Assembly (NCBI RefSeq): GCF_014385085.1
Contig: NZ_JACRTD010000001.1
Span: 62,001 to 126,000 of the forward strand
Direction of reading: 5' to 3'
Source of the DNA: Youxingia wuxianensis
GTDB taxonomy: Bacteria; Bacillota; Clostridia; Oscillospirales; Ruminococcaceae
DNA: 64,000 nucleotides
Below the pieces are notes generated by a model. The model was not told the origin of the DNA and searched no databases. It saw only the letters and a program-made list of their open reading frames with translations. Positions 26,746 to 36,710 of the stretch are shown here, in pieces (position 1 is the first letter of the stretch; each line of letters begins with the position of its first letter). The translations under genes and the position numbers were made by a program.

Positions 26746-27629
26746 ATTTTCCCGCGGCACCCGTGCCGTCGATACAATGGTTTCCAGGGCATATGGCGAA
26801 AACCCGCCGTCTGATGAAAGAAAGTTTGCGGCTGGTGGATATTGTGGTGGAGTTAATCGACGCCCGTATCCCTATGAGCAGCAGGAACCCGGAGATCGAT
26901 AAATTAGTCGGGGAGAAACCCCGTGTGATTATTTTGAATAAATGCGACTTTGCGGACGAACAAGTTACAAAAGCCTGGTGCGATTATTACGCCTCTAAAG
27001 GTATTCCGGCCATTGCTGCCGACTGTCGCAGCGGCAAGGGGCTAAAATCTCTGATGCCGGTGGTGCGGAGCGCTTTGTCCCAGGAACTGCGCAGACGGGA
27101 AGAAAAGGGCATGTCAGGCAAGCCGATCCGAATGATGGTGGTGGGGATACCAAATGTGGGGAAATCTTCCTTTATCAACCGGCTTGCCGGTTCCCGACGG
27201 GCTAAAGTGGAGGACCGGCCTGGAGTTACCCGCGGCCGTCAATGGGTTGCGTTAGAAGGCGGGATGGATCTTTTAGATATGCCGGGGGTATTGTGGCCCA
27301 AATTTGAGGACCCGGCGGTAGGAGAAAGACTTGCCTTTACCGGTGCGGTAAAGGATGATGTGTTGGATATTGAACTGCTGGCGATGCGGCTGTTATGGCT
27401 GCTCAATGAAGAATACCCCCAATATCTTGGAGAACGCTTCCGCCTTCAAGACGAAGAAACCGAGGGATTGGATCCCTATGGGCTGCTTTGTTTGGTAGGA
27501 AAGAAGCGGGGGATGCTCATTTCCGGCGGGGAAGTAAATACGGAACGGGCGGCGATTATGGTAATGGATGAGTTTCGCAGCGGGAAATTAGGCCGTATAA
27601 GCTTGGAATCACCGCCTACAGAAGGATAA
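26733..27629 (+). CDS. rbgA: Ribosome biogenesis GTPase RbgA (YlqF)
   Basis: Circularly permuted GTPase of 298 residues for late 50S subunit assembly. Motif order is G4-G5-G1-G2-G3: NKCD near 70, then GIPNVGKSSF near 134 (P-loop), GVTRG near 161 and DMPGVLWP near 180. The N-terminus IQWFPGHMAKTRR is the family signature. Overlaps lepB by 13 bp, and rnhB follows 4 bp later; rbgA-rnhB adjacency is conserved in Firmicutes. Confidence 0.95.
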   Translation: MEQMNFPAAPVPSIQWFPGHMAKTRRLMKESLRLVDIVVELIDARIPMSSRNPEIDKLVGEKPRVIILNKCDFADEQVTKAWCDYYASKGIPAIAADCRSGKGLKSLMPVVRSALSQELRRREEKGMSGKPIRMMVVGIPNVGKSSFINRLAGSRRAKVEDRPGVTRGRQWVALEGGMDLLDMPGVLWPKFEDPAVGERLAFTGAVKDDVLDIELLAMRLLWLLNEEYPQYLGERFRLQDEETEGLDPYGLLCLVGKKRGMLISGGEVNTERAAIMVMDEFRSGKLGRISLESPPTEG

Positions 27630-27633
27630 AGGT

Positions 27634-28233
27634 ATGTATGAATATGAAATGATTGCCTATGATCAGGGGTATACCGCGGTGTGCGGTGTTGATGAAGCGG
27701 GGAGGGGGCCGCTGGCGGGCGACGTATACGCCGCGGCAGTGATCCTGCCCAGAGCAATGGAGATCGAAGGCATTAACGACTCTAAAAAATTGAGTGAGAA
27801 AAAACGGGAAGCGCTTTTCGATATCATTATTGAGAAGTGCGTTTCCTATTGTATCGCAACCGCCAGTGTTCAGGAGATTGATGAAAGGAACATCCTGCAG
27901 GCTACTTTACTGGCCATGCGCAGGGCGGTCGCAGGACTTTCCCCCCAGCCGGATTTGGCTTTGGTGGACGGAAACCAGGATCCGGGATTTTCCATTGTTA
28001 CTCAGACCATCATCGGCGGCGATGGGAAAAGCGCCTCGATTGGGGCGGCTTCCATTTTAGCGAAGGTCGCCCGGGATCGGTATATGAAAGAATTGGATAA
28101 CGCCTACCCTCAGTACCAGTTTAGCCGGCACAAAGGATATGGGACCAAGCTTCACTATGAGATGCTGGCGCAATATGGGATATCCCCGGTACATAGGCGC
28201 ACCTTTTTAAAAAAAATATTGGAGCACAAGTGA
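27634..28233 (+). CDS. rnhB: Ribonuclease HII
   Basis: RNase HII of 199 residues, which cuts RNA in RNA-DNA hybrids and at single ribonucleotides. GVDEAGRGPLAG near residue 13 provides the first Asp/Glu pair; the remaining acidic ligands are in DSKKLSEKKRE context, LVDGNQD near 109 and the KVARDRYM region. Full length. It follows rbgA closely and overlaps the YraN gene by 4 bp. Confidence 0.96.
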   Translation: MYEYEMIAYDQGYTAVCGVDEAGRGPLAGDVYAAAVILPRAMEIEGINDSKKLSEKKREALFDIIIEKCVSYCIATASVQEIDERNILQATLLAMRRAVAGLSPQPDLALVDGNQDPGFSIVTQTIIGGDGKSASIGAASILAKVARDRYMKELDNAYPQYQFSRHKGYGTKLHYEMLAQYGISPVHRRTFLKKILEHK

Positions 28234-28634
28234 TGGAAAGCGCCAAATGCCGCGGCAGCCGCGGGGAAGAATTTGCAGTTCAGCAGCTGTTGGAAACGGG
28301 CTATGAAATTTTACAGCGCAATTGGCGGAGCGGCCACAGTGAAATTGATATTATCGCTCAAAAGGAGAATACGATTGCGTTTATTGAAGTAAAACTGCGG
28401 GGAGAAACGGCTTTTGCCCAGCCGGCCGCTTTTGTAAGCCGGGCCCAGCGCAGACGGATTGTCCTGGCGGCGGTGGCATATTTGCAGGAGCGGGGCATAT
28501 ATAATACAGGGCGGTTTCAGCCGAGGTTTGATATTTTTGAGATTGTTACCCAGGAAGAAACGCCCGATAAAGTGCTGCGCTGGGAGCATCTTCCAGGGGC
28601 GTATGATACGGAGGGGTTGGATGTATTTATTTGA
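28230..28634 (+). CDS. YraN/UPF0102 family nuclease-like protein
   Basis: Protein of 134 residues with the restriction endonuclease-like core of the UPF0102 family: GSRGEEFAVQQL near 6, then G-HSEIDIIA near 38 and FIEVKLR near 51 (Asp and E-x-K as likely metal ligands). Overlaps rnhB by 4 bp (ATGA) and the next gene by 14 bp. The family is often found with rnhB; a nuclease or Holliday-junction role has been suggested but is not settled. Confidence 0.9.
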   Translation: MMESAKCRGSRGEEFAVQQLLETGYEILQRNWRSGHSEIDIIAQKENTIAFIEVKLRGETAFAQPAAFVSRAQRRRIVLAAVAYLQERGIYNTGRFQPRFDIFEIVTQEETPDKVLRWEHLPGAYDTEGLDVFI

Positions 28635-29553
28635 CCTGCATTGTGATACTGTGGTAGAAATTTGCCGGGAGAAGCTGGGGCTTGCCAACAACACAACTCA
28701 ACTGTCCATCGATCGGCTTGCTCAGGATACCTGTTGGTGCCAGTGTTATGCTATTTTTATGCCGGATGAATATCGGGGACAGGCTGCAATTGATTATTTT
28801 CAGCGTCACCACGGCTATTTTTTAAGGCAGATGGAGAAGTACCAAGAACAAATTTGTCAGGTTGTTTCAGTAAAGGAGCTGGATAAGGCTTATGCCTGCG
28901 GTAAGTTTGCCGCCATGCTGACAGTAGAGGGCGGCTCCGTGCTGGCGGGAGATTTATCCCGGATAGAGCTTCTTTCCAAGCTGGGAGTCAAGATGATGAC
29001 GCTTACCTGGAACGGAGAGAATGAGATTGGCAGCGGAAATAGTACAGATCATGGCCTTACGCCCTTTGGAGAAGAGGTAATTTCGGAAATGGAGAGAAAT
29101 CGCATTGTAATAGATGTCTCCCATTTAAATGAAGCCGGTTTCTGGCAGGCGGCAAAGATCGCGAAATACCCAATGGCGGCTTCTCATTCCAACTGCCGGG
29201 CAGTATGGGACCACCCAAGGAATTTAAGGGATGACCAAATACGGTATATAATTCAAACCGGCGGGATTGTGGGACTTAATTTCTACATAGGCTTTATCAA
29301 CGGACAGCAGAATCCAAAACCGCAGGATCTTCTTAAGCATGTGGAGCATTTTTTGGAGCTGGGAGGAGAAAATACTCTGGCGCTGGGCTCCGATTATGAC
29401 GGTGCGGATATGCCGGCCTGGCTGGACAGCGTGGAAAAGGTACAACAGCTCTACCGTTTGATGGCGTTTGAGTTCGGGAGAGCAACAACAGATAAGATAT
29501 TTTATGATAACGCATATCATTTTTTTGAAAAATATGAAGAAGCGGTAGGGTGA
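28621..29553 (+). CDS. Membrane dipeptidase-like protein (peptidase family M19)
   Basis: Zinc-dependent dipeptidase relative of about 310 residues. The ATG at 28621, with GGAGG a few bases upstream, gives the family's N-terminal LFDLHCDT metal site; the longer frame to 28459 overlaps the YraN gene and is unlikely. Further markers are VEGGSVL near 115 (bridging Glu), SHSNCRAV near 188 and the LGSDYDGAD block near 258. It has no signal peptide, so a cytoplasmic enzyme on dipeptides is likely. Confidence 0.9.
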   Translation: MYLFDLHCDTVVEICREKLGLANNTTQLSIDRLAQDTCWCQCYAIFMPDEYRGQAAIDYFQRHHGYFLRQMEKYQEQICQVVSVKELDKAYACGKFAAMLTVEGGSVLAGDLSRIELLSKLGVKMMTLTWNGENEIGSGNSTDHGLTPFGEEVISEMERNRIVIDVSHLNEAGFWQAAKIAKYPMAASHSNCRAVWDHPRNLRDDQIRYIIQTGGIVGLNFYIGFINGQQNPKPQDLLKHVEHFLELGGENTLALGSDYDGADMPAWLDSVEKVQQLYRLMAFEFGRATTDKIFYDNAYHFFEKYEEAVG

Positions 29554-29557
29554 GAGT

Positions 29558-30247
29558 TTGGCCATTTATGCGATCGGCGACCTGCATTTATCCTATGGGG
29601 TGCCAAAGCCTATGGATATTTTCGGCGGCTGGAAGGATTACATGAAAAGAATAGAAGAAAACTGGCGGAGGAAAATTACGCCTCAGGACACGGTTGTTTT
29701 GTCGGGGGACACCTCGTGGGGAATGTCGCTGGAAGAGGCGTTGGCGGATTTTGAGTTTTTGCAAAGCCTGCCGGGGCAAAAAATTTTACTGAAGGGAAAC
29801 CATGACTATTGGTGGACCACAGCGAGAAAGATGCGCAGCTTTTTTGACGCCCACGGATTAAACAGTCTGGAAATTCTCAATAATAATGCTGTTGTGGCGC
29901 AGGGAATGGCTATCTGCGGTTCTCGGGGCTGGCTGTTTGAAACGGGGGACCCTCAGGATGATAAGATTATTGCCCGGGAAGCGCTGCGGCTGGGAATGTC
30001 GCTGGAAAAAGGAAAGGAAACAGGCCTGCCGGTGTTATGTTTTCTTCATTATCCGCCGGTATATGGGGAGTGTATTTCAGGACCGATTATTGATGTGATG
30101 CTCCAGTACGGAGTGACTCGGTGCTTTTACGGACATCTCCACGCTCAGGCCTGTGCCTGGGCGTTAAATGGAAGTTATCTGGGTATCGATTTTCAACTGA
30201 TCAGCAGTGATTTTTTAAAATTTGATCCCATGAAAATTGAAAAATAA
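29558..30247 (+). CDS. Calcineurin-like metallophosphoesterase
   Basis: Soluble protein of 229 residues with all five metallophosphoesterase motifs: GDLHLSYG near 7, LSGDTSWG near 49, KGNHDYWW near 82, FLHYPP near 168 and YGHLHAQ near 193. The start is TTG with AGGGTGAGA upstream, 4 bp after the dipeptidase gene, so it is the last gene of this run. Substrate unknown; close relatives are named only as phosphohydrolases. Confidence 0.88.
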   Translation: MAIYAIGDLHLSYGVPKPMDIFGGWKDYMKRIEENWRRKITPQDTVVLSGDTSWGMSLEEALADFEFLQSLPGQKILLKGNHDYWWTTARKMRSFFDAHGLNSLEILNNNAVVAQGMAICGSRGWLFETGDPQDDKIIAREALRLGMSLEKGKETGLPVLCFLHYPPVYGECISGPIIDVMLQYGVTRCFYGHLHAQACAWALNGSYLGIDFQLISSDFLKFDPMKIEK

Positions 30248-30277
30248 TAAAAAAACAAGAAATTCACAATTTATCTA

Positions 30278-30306
30278 TTGGCAAGTGTATACGTATTTGC
30301 TATAAT
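30278..30306 (+). promoter_or_regulatory. SigA-type promoter for tig
   Basis: TTGGCA at 30278-30283, 17-bp spacer, TATAAT at 30301-30306, leaving a leader of about 95 nt before tig. Confidence 0.7.
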
Positions 30307-30407
30307 AACAAGATAGTGGGCTTATATCGCTCTTTTTGAGGGCAGTTGCTCCGTCTGTAATGAAGGGCAGCGTTTAAGTTTAGTAACTTATCAGGAGGAA
30401 GTAGAAG

Positions 30408-31877
30408 ATGTCATTGACAGCGGTAAACAAAAAAGAAAATAATCAGGTGGAATTGGAAATTACGGTCGGCGCAGAAGAGTTTAAAGCAGCGGTAGACGCG
30501 GCATTTAAAAAGAACGCTCCCAAAATTCAAATTCCTGGTTTCAGAAAAGGAAAAGCTCCCCGCAAAATGATAGAAAAAATGTATGGCGAAGGGGTCTTCT
30601 ATGAAGATGCTGTAAATGAACTGTATCCAAAAGCCTACGAAGCGGCCGTAGACGAAGCGGATATTGAACCGGTGGACAGAGCGGATATCGAAGTGGAAAA
30701 GGTAGATGCGGACGGCTTTACCTTTAAGGCGACTGTAACTGTAAAACCGGAAGTAGAGGTTTCTGATTACAAAGGCATCAAAGCGGAAAAAACCATTCTG
30801 CTTGCTACGGAAGAAGAAGTAAACAGCGAAATTGACCGCCGCAGAGAGCAGAACGCCCGCATCATTACTGTAGAGGGTAGAGCTGCCGAAAACGGCGATA
30901 CCGCTCATATTAATTTTGAGGGATTTCTGGAAGGCAAGCCGTTTGCCGGCGGGAAAGGGGAGGATTATCCTCTGGTTCTTGGCTCCGGAAGCTTTATCCC
31001 TGGCTTTGAAGAGCAAGTGGTAGGGCACAACGCGGGAGATGAATTTGAAGTAAACGTAAGTTTCCCGGAAGATTATCATGCGGAAGATCTCAAAGGCAAA
31101 GCGGTAGTGTTTAATGTAAAGGTTCTTGAGATTAAAAATAAAGAACTGCCGGAACTGGATGACGAGTTCGCGAAAGATATCAGCGAGTTCGATACTTTGG
31201 ATCAGCTCAAAGAGGATATTAAAGCGAAACTTCAGCAGGCGAAAGATGAACAGAGCAAAACTCAGCTGGAAAACACATTGGTTGAAAAGGTTATTGAAAA
31301 TATGAAAGGCGATATTCCTCAGTGCATGATCGACCGTCGTGTAGACGAATTGATCCGGGAATTTGAATACCGCCTTCAGTCCCAGGGATTAAACCTGCAA
31401 ACCTATCTGAAATTTACCGGCGGAGATATGGACGCTTTCCGCAAGAATTTCGAAGAGCAGGCAAATGTCCAGGTAAAAACAAGACTGGCGCTGGAAAAAA
31501 TCGCGCAGGTTGAAAAATTAGACGCGACCCAGGAAGAGCTGGATGCGGAATACAAAAAGATTGCCGAGAGCTACGGCATGGAAGCGGATAAGGTAAAAGA
31601 GCTTCTTCCGGAAAAGGAGATCAAAAAGGATATTGCTTCCGGAAAAGCGTTGGATCTTATACGCGACACTGCAGTGGTAAAAGAGGTAGCGGAAAAGAAA
31701 GAGAAGGCGGAAAAGCCGAAGAAGACTGCTAAGAAGGCGTCAAAGTCCGCTGAAGGCGAGGAAGAGAAACCGAAAAAAACCACCAAGGCAGCAAAAGCGG
31801 CGGATGGGGAAGAGAAACCGAAAAAAGCGCCAAAAGCGAAAAAGGTGAAAGAAGAAAAACCGGCGGACGCCGAATAA
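30408..31877 (+). CDS. tig: Trigger factor with Lys/Ala-rich C-terminal tail
   Basis: Ribosome-bound chaperone and peptidyl-prolyl isomerase of 489 residues. The ribosome-binding motif GFRKGKAPRKMIE is near residue 44, the FKBP-type domain (NFEGFLEGKPFAGG, GSFIPGFEEQ) near 165-240, and the helical C-terminal chaperone domain from about 245. After about residue 430 there is an unusual low-complexity tail of roughly 60 residues made of EKPKK, KAAKAA and EEEKPKK repeats. Standard trigger factors end near 430. First gene of the conserved tig-clpP-clpX series. AGGAGG precedes the ATG. Confidence 0.95.
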   Translation: MSLTAVNKKENNQVELEITVGAEEFKAAVDAAFKKNAPKIQIPGFRKGKAPRKMIEKMYGEGVFYEDAVNELYPKAYEAAVDEADIEPVDRADIEVEKVDADGFTFKATVTVKPEVEVSDYKGIKAEKTILLATEEEVNSEIDRRREQNARIITVEGRAAENGDTAHINFEGFLEGKPFAGGKGEDYPLVLGSGSFIPGFEEQVVGHNAGDEFEVNVSFPEDYHAEDLKGKAVVFNVKVLEIKNKELPELDDEFAKDISEFDTLDQLKEDIKAKLQQAKDEQSKTQLENTLVEKVIENMKGDIPQCMIDRRVDELIREFEYRLQSQGLNLQTYLKFTGGDMDAFRKNFEEQANVQVKTRLALEKIAQVEKLDATQEELDAEYKKIAESYGMEADKVKELLPEKEIKKDIASGKALDLIRDTAVVKEVAEKKEKAEKPKKTAKKASKSAEGEEEKPKKTTKAAKAADGEEKPKKAPKAKKVKEEKPADAE

Positions 31878-31929
31878 GCATAGCTGCGGGGAAGGTTCCC
31901 TGTTTCCGGCCTTTTTAGGGTACGGAGGC

Positions 31930-31950
31930 CGTTTTGTCAAGCAAAACGGC
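31930..31950 (+). other. Stem-loop between tig and clpP
   Basis: An 8-bp stem (CCGTTTTG paired with CAAAACGG, 5-nt loop) without a following T-run, in a 164-bp gap that also contains a second GC-rich inverted repeat near 31987-32014. Possibly mRNA processing or stability; not a convincing terminator. Confidence 0.45.
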
Positions 31951-32041
31951 GCTATTCCTTTGAACCCAGGCCCTGTTCAATGCAGGGGGAGGATCGAAGG
32001 TGCGCCCTCCCGGTACATAACCAATAGGAGGTAATGTATTA

Positions 32042-32623
32042 ATGAGTTTGGTACCAATGGTCGTTGAACAGACCAACCGAGGAGAAAGGTCCTATGATAT
32101 TTTTTCTCGTCTGCTCAATGACAGGATTATTATGTTATGTGAAGAAGTCAACGATACCTCGGCGGCGTTGGTCGTGGCTCAGCTGTTGTATTTGGAAGGC
32201 CAGGATAGAGATAAGGATATCAGCCTTTATATCAATAGTCCAGGAGGATCGGTTACTGCTGGGATGGCGATTTATGACACTATGAATTATATCAACTGTG
32301 ATGTTTCTACCATTTGTATTGGTATGGCGGCATCGATGGGAGCATTTTTGCTTTCCTCCGGCGCTAAGGGAAAACGTCTGGCGCTGCCCAATTCGGAAAT
32401 TATGATTCATCAGCCTCTTGGCGGGACAAGGGGCCAGGCTACAGACCTGAAAATTCATACGGATTGGATTTTGCGTACCCGCGAAAAGCTCAACCGGCTT
32501 ATGTCGGAACAGACAGGCCAGCCATTGGAAGTGATCGAACGGGATACTGAGCGGGATAATTTTATGTCTGCTCAGGACGCCTGTAATTATGGTTTGGTGG
32601 ATAAGATTATCGCTCATAGATGA
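32042..32623 (+). CDS. clpP: ATP-dependent Clp protease proteolytic subunit
   Basis: Serine protease of 193 residues that forms the Clp barrel. Catalytic Ser98 (GMAASMG), His123 (MIHQPLGG) and the later Asp in the [12 protein letters not shown] region are present. Usual family length. AGGAGG about 8 bp before the ATG. Upstream gap has hairpins but no obvious promoter, so transcription from tig is likely. No CtsR-type GGTCAAA heptads were seen nearby. Confidence 0.97.
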   Translation: MSLVPMVVEQTNRGERSYDIFSRLLNDRIIMLCEEVNDTSAALVVAQLLYLEGQDRDKDISLYINSPGGSVTAGMAIYDTMNYINCDVSTICIGMAASMGAFLLSSGAKGKRLALPNSEIMIHQPLGGTRGQATDLKIHTDWILRTREKLNRLMSEQTGQPLEVIERDTERDNFMSAQDACNYGLVDKIIAHR

Positions 32624-32628
32624 TGTAA

Positions 32629-32663
32629 AATATGCAACGCTTCTCAAAGAAGCGTTGCATATT
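32629..32663 (+). other. Long hairpin between clpP and clpX
   Basis: Perfect 16-bp stem (32629-32644 with 32648-32663) and 3-nt loop, not followed by a T-run. It may act as a partial terminator or mRNA-stabilising element within the operon. Confidence 0.55.
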
Positions 32664-32742
32664 GTGTTACTTATGATCTTTCACTACCAAACGACAGCAA
32701 AGAACAAACAGCGCAGAAACTTACCTTTAGGAGGAAGCCTCT

Positions 32743-34050
32743 ATGGCAAAAAATGATGATCAAAGAGAACTTCGATGCTCTTTTTGCGGAAAGCAGCAGG
32801 CCCAGGTGCAGCGGTTGATCGCTGGCCCGGGAGTCTGTATCTGCAACGAATGTGTGGAGCTTTGTCAAAGCGTATTAGATGACGATGTAGCCCCCGTGAG
32901 AAAAGCCGCTCGTACAGAACAGAGCGCAATTACCATTTTAAAGCCACGGGAAATTAAAGAGCGGCTGGACGAATACGTTATCGGACAAGAAAAAGCCAAA
33001 ATCGCATTATCCGTCGCGGTTTATAACCATTATAAACGTATTTATTTTGGGGAAAGCGGCGACGTGGAGCTGAGAAAAAACAATGTCCTGATGGTCGGGC
33101 CTACCGGAGTGGGAAAAACCCTTCTAGCCCAGACTTTGGCAAAACTTTTAAATGTCCCCTTTGCTATCGCCGATGCAACCACGCTTACAGAAGCCGGCTA
33201 TGTGGGGGAAGATGTAGAGAATATCCTGCTGCGGCTGATCCAGGCGGCGGATTATGATGTGGAGCGGGCGCAAAAGGGGATTATCTACATTGATGAGATC
33301 GATAAGATTACAAGAAAAAGCGAAAATCCTTCCATTACCCGGGATGTCAGCGGTGAAGGCGTACAGCAGGCGCTTCTGAAAATCCTGGAAGGGACGATTG
33401 CCAATGTGCCGCCCCAAGGCGGAAGAAAACATCCGCAGCAGGAATTTATTCAGATGGACACCAAGGATATACTGTTCATCTGCGGCGGCGCGTTTGAAGG
33501 GATTGAAAAAATCATTGAGCGCAGGACGGACACCTCTTCCCTGGGCTTTGGCTCTACCTTAAAAGGGGATGTGGACAGGGATAGGCTTTTGGAGAAAATC
33601 ACCCCTCAAGATTTTGTAAAATTTGGATTAATCCCGGAAATTGTAGGGCGACTGCCCCAGACGACGGTTCTGGAATCTTTGGATGTGGACGCTTTGGTGA
33701 AGATACTTACCGAGCCGAAAAACTCTATGGTAAAACAGTATACGTACCTGTTTTCTTTGGATGATATCGAGCTGGAGTTTGCGCCGGGGGCTTTGGAAGC
33801 AATTGCTCAGTTGGCAATTGAGCGTAAAACTGGGGCCAGAGGACTTTCCGCGATTATGATTGAGACATTATCAGATGTAATGTACAATACGCCGTCGGAA
33901 TATACGGTGAAAAAGGTAACCGTCACAAAAGAATCCGTCCAGGAGGGAAAAGCTCCGGAGATGGAGTACGACGAAACCAGAAAACCTACCCGGCTGCAGC
34001 TTACAACATCCCGCAGAGCCTCCCGTGCCAGACGGGAAAGCGCTTCGTAA
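32743..34050 (+). CDS. clpX: ATP-dependent Clp protease ATP-binding subunit ClpX
   Basis: AAA+ unfoldase of 435 residues that feeds substrates to ClpP. Zinc-binding domain with Cys12, Cys15, Cys34 and Cys37; Walker A GPTGVGKT near 119; Walker [10 protein letters not shown] near 181; the ClpP-binding loop region near 265-275; sensor 2 in [11 protein letters not shown] near 366. Full length. Downstream of clpP in the conserved order and followed by a terminator. Confidence 0.97.
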   Translation: MAKNDDQRELRCSFCGKQQAQVQRLIAGPGVCICNECVELCQSVLDDDVAPVRKAARTEQSAITILKPREIKERLDEYVIGQEKAKIALSVAVYNHYKRIYFGESGDVELRKNNVLMVGPTGVGKTLLAQTLAKLLNVPFAIADATTLTEAGYVGEDVENILLRLIQAADYDVERAQKGIIYIDEIDKITRKSENPSITRDVSGEGVQQALLKILEGTIANVPPQGGRKHPQQEFIQMDTKDILFICGGAFEGIEKIIERRTDTSSLGFGSTLKGDVDRDRLLEKITPQDFVKFGLIPEIVGRLPQTTVLESLDVDALVKILTEPKNSMVKQYTYLFSLDDIELEFAPGALEAIAQLAIERKTGARGLSAIMIETLSDVMYNTPSEYTVKKVTVTKESVQEGKAPEMEYDETRKPTRLQLTTSRRASRARRESAS

Positions 34051-34058
34051 AATTATCC

Positions 34059-34087
34059 AACGCCGCCGTAATTTCGGCGGCGTTTTT
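34059..34087 (+). terminator. Intrinsic terminator after clpX
   Basis: Perfect 10-bp GC-rich stem (34059-34068 with 34075-34084), 6-nt loop, five T at the end. Confidence 0.9.
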
Positions 34088-34211
34088 GCATAAATTAGGC
34101 CACTTTTCAATTTGCGAGTGATATGGTATAATTAGTAATCACTACTAAGATATTTTAGAAGTTTTCTGAAATTAGCAAAAATTGATTGGATGGCAAATAG
34201 GAGGTCGCAAG

Positions 34212-36662
34212 ATGAGCGAAGTTTTAAATAAAAAAGAAGAAATACTTACCACAGAAGAAAACCATCTGGTAATACCGGTGCTGGTCCTTCGCGGATTGGT
34301 GCTTTTTCCGCAGATGGTGCTGCATTTTGATGTGGGAAGGGATAAATCTATCCTGGCGCTAAATCAGGTCATGACTTCTAACCGTCAGATTTTTCTGGTG
34401 GCGCAGAAAAATATCCGTGAAGACGATCCGAAGGTAGAGGACCTGTATAAAGTGGGCGTGGTGGCCCAGGTAAAACAAATCATCAAATCTCCGGGGGGCA
34501 CCTGGAGAGTGTTAGTAGAGGGAATGTACCGGGCGAAAATGATAGAGGTGGTAAGCGAAACCCCTTATTTCGAAGCGCTGGTCCGGGGGTTCCCCTTAAA
34601 AACTACCCGCAATTTGAAATCCGCCTTGTGCGACGCGCTTATGCGTACGGTAAAAGATTTATTTGAGGAATATTGCTTTTTAACTCCGCGTATGCCCAAA
34701 GAGCTTGTAATCAACGCATTGGTATCGGAGGATCCGATTCATCTGGTGGAATACATAGCCGGGAACATGCAGATTGAGGTGGAAGACAAGCAGGCGATCC
34801 TCACCCAAAGCGATCCGCTGAAACGGTTGGAGATGCTGGCAAAATTGCTGGAATCGGAAAATGATATTCTTTCCCTGGAACAGGAAATTCAGGAGAAGGT
34901 CAAAGGCCAGATTGATAAAAATCAGCGGGAGTATTATCTGCGGGAACAAATGCGGGCGATTTCCGGCGAGTTGGGAGAGGACGATCTTCAGCAGGAAGTA
35001 GACGACTATTATCAGAAGATTAGTAAACTGAAACTGGAGCAAGAAGTTGCTGAAAAATTAAATAAAGAAGTAGAGCGCATGTCCAAGCTCCCCTCCAACT
35101 CCCATGAGGCAGGGGTAATTCGGGGCTATCTGGACAGTGTATTGGAGCTTCCATGGAATAAATTCACCATCGATAAAATCGATATTAAAAAGGCCAAAGC
35201 CCTGCTTGACCGGGAACATTATGGTCTGCAGAAAGTCAAAGAACGTATTTTGGAATTATTAGCGGTGCGTAAGCTGGCTCCGGACATCAAAGGGCAGATT
35301 ATCTGTCTCGTTGGGCCTCCGGGGGTGGGGAAAACTTCCATCGCCCGTTCCATCGCCAAGAGTATGGGGCGAAAATACGTGCGGATTTCTTTAGGCGGCG
35401 TACGGGATGAATCCGATATCCGCGGACATCGGAAAACGTATATCGGCTCTATGCCTGGACGGATTATGGCTGCGATGAAACAGTCGGGCAGCACCAATCC
35501 GCTGATGCTGCTGGATGAAGTGGACAAACTGGGAAATGACTTTAGAGGCGATCCCTCGGCGGCGCTGCTGGAGGTATTGGATTCAGAACAGAACCATGCG
35601 TTTAGGGATCACTACTTAGAGGTCCCCTTTGATCTGTCCCACGTGCTCTTTATTGCAACAGCGAACTCATTAGATACCATCCCGGCTCCGCTTTTGGATA
35701 GGATGGAAGTGATTGAGATCACCAGTTATACTCGGGAAGAGAAATTTCATATCGCTAAGGAGCATCTGCTTCCTAAACAGCGTAAACGCCATGGACTTAC
35801 CGCTTCTAAGGTGAAATTTGACGACGATGCTATTTATGCGTTGATTGATAATTATACTCGGGAGGCGGGCGTAAGAAGCTTAGAAAGGCAACTGGCTTCT
35901 CTTCTGCGTAAAGCAGCCAAACGGATTGTTTCCGGGGACAGTAAGAAAGTGATTATCAGCAATGAGAATATTACTGAATATTTAGGTCCCCGTAAGTTCA
36001 AACCGGAAGAAATTCAGGGTGTGGACGAAATTGGTCTGGTAAACGGTCTTGCTTGGACCTCTGTAGGCGGCGAAATGCTGCAGGTGGAGGTAGCTGTCCT
36101 GGATGGAAGCGGCAAGGTGGAGCTGACCGGATCCCTGGGGGATGTTATGAAAGAATCCGCGATGGCGGCGATCAGTTATATCCGCAGCAAATGGGAGATC
36201 TATGGTGTGGAGCATGACTTCTATAAAACCAAAGACCTTCATATTCATGTTCCCGAGGGGGCGGTCCCTAAGGATGGGCCTTCCGCGGGCGTGACCATTT
36301 GTACCGCATTGGTATCGGCGCTTTCAGGTGTTCCGGTAAAGCAGGAGGTTGCTATGACCGGAGAAATTACTCTTCGGGGACGGGTGCTTCCTATCGGCGG
36401 GTTGAAGGAAAAAACGATGGCGGCTTACCGCGCAGGAATCAAAACGGTAGCTATTCCTAAGGAAAACGAGCCGGATTTGGCGGAAATTGATCCGATTGTG
36501 CGGGACAATATCAAATTTGTTCCCGCAGAAAAAATAGATACTGTGCTGGAAACGGCCTTAGTGAAATTTTCAAAAAAGAAACCCTCTCCGGCGTTATTAG
36601 AGTCTCTTCCTATAGAAGAAGGTCAAGAGATGCCTAAGGCAAATTCGCCGATTCCTCAGTAA
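34212..36662 (+). CDS. lon: ATP-dependent protease La (Lon)
   Basis: AAA+ protease of about 816 residues. AGGAGG about 8 bp before the ATG at 34212 decides that start over the TTG at 34182. Lon N-domain (1-200), coiled coil (about 215-290), Walker [10 protein letters not shown] near 366, Walker [10 protein letters not shown] near 434, and the Ser-Lys protease dyad: Ser in KDGPSAGVT near 690 and Lys in [13 protein letters not shown] near 732. An extended -10 element (TGG before TATAAT near 34127) precedes it. It degrades damaged and regulatory proteins; ysxC follows, an order conserved in Firmicutes. Confidence 0.97.
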   Translation: MSEVLNKKEEILTTEENHLVIPVLVLRGLVLFPQMVLHFDVGRDKSILALNQVMTSNRQIFLVAQKNIREDDPKVEDLYKVGVVAQVKQIIKSPGGTWRVLVEGMYRAKMIEVVSETPYFEALVRGFPLKTTRNLKSALCDALMRTVKDLFEEYCFLTPRMPKELVINALVSEDPIHLVEYIAGNMQIEVEDKQAILTQSDPLKRLEMLAKLLESENDILSLEQEIQEKVKGQIDKNQREYYLREQMRAISGELGEDDLQQEVDDYYQKISKLKLEQEVAEKLNKEVERMSKLPSNSHEAGVIRGYLDSVLELPWNKFTIDKIDIKKAKALLDREHYGLQKVKERILELLAVRKLAPDIKGQIICLVGPPGVGKTSIARSIAKSMGRKYVRISLGGVRDESDIRGHRKTYIGSMPGRIMAAMKQSGSTNPLMLLDEVDKLGNDFRGDPSAALLEVLDSEQNHAFRDHYLEVPFDLSHVLFIATANSLDTIPAPLLDRMEVIEITSYTREEKFHIAKEHLLPKQRKRHGLTASKVKFDDDAIYALIDNYTREAGVRSLERQLASLLRKAAKRIVSGDSKKVIISNENITEYLGPRKFKPEEIQGVDEIGLVNGLAWTSVGGEMLQVEVAVLDGSGKVELTGSLGDVMKESAMAAISYIRSKWEIYGVEHDFYKTKDLHIHVPEGAVPKDGPSAGVTICTALVSALSGVPVKQEVAMTGEITLRGRVLPIGGLKEKTMAAYRAGIKTVAIPKENEPDLAEIDPIVRDNIKFVPAEKIDTVLETALVKFSKKKPSPALLESLPIEEGQEMPKANSPIPQ

Positions 36663-36710
36663 TAATCACCGGGGCGGCATTGCCGCCCCTTTGACAGAAA
36701 AGGATCAAGT

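Noticed and set aside
30248..34211. CtsR or CIRCE heat-shock operators around tig, clpP, clpX and lon
   Set aside because: No GGTCAAA tandem heptads and no TTAGCACTC inverted repeat were seen in the gaps between these genes.
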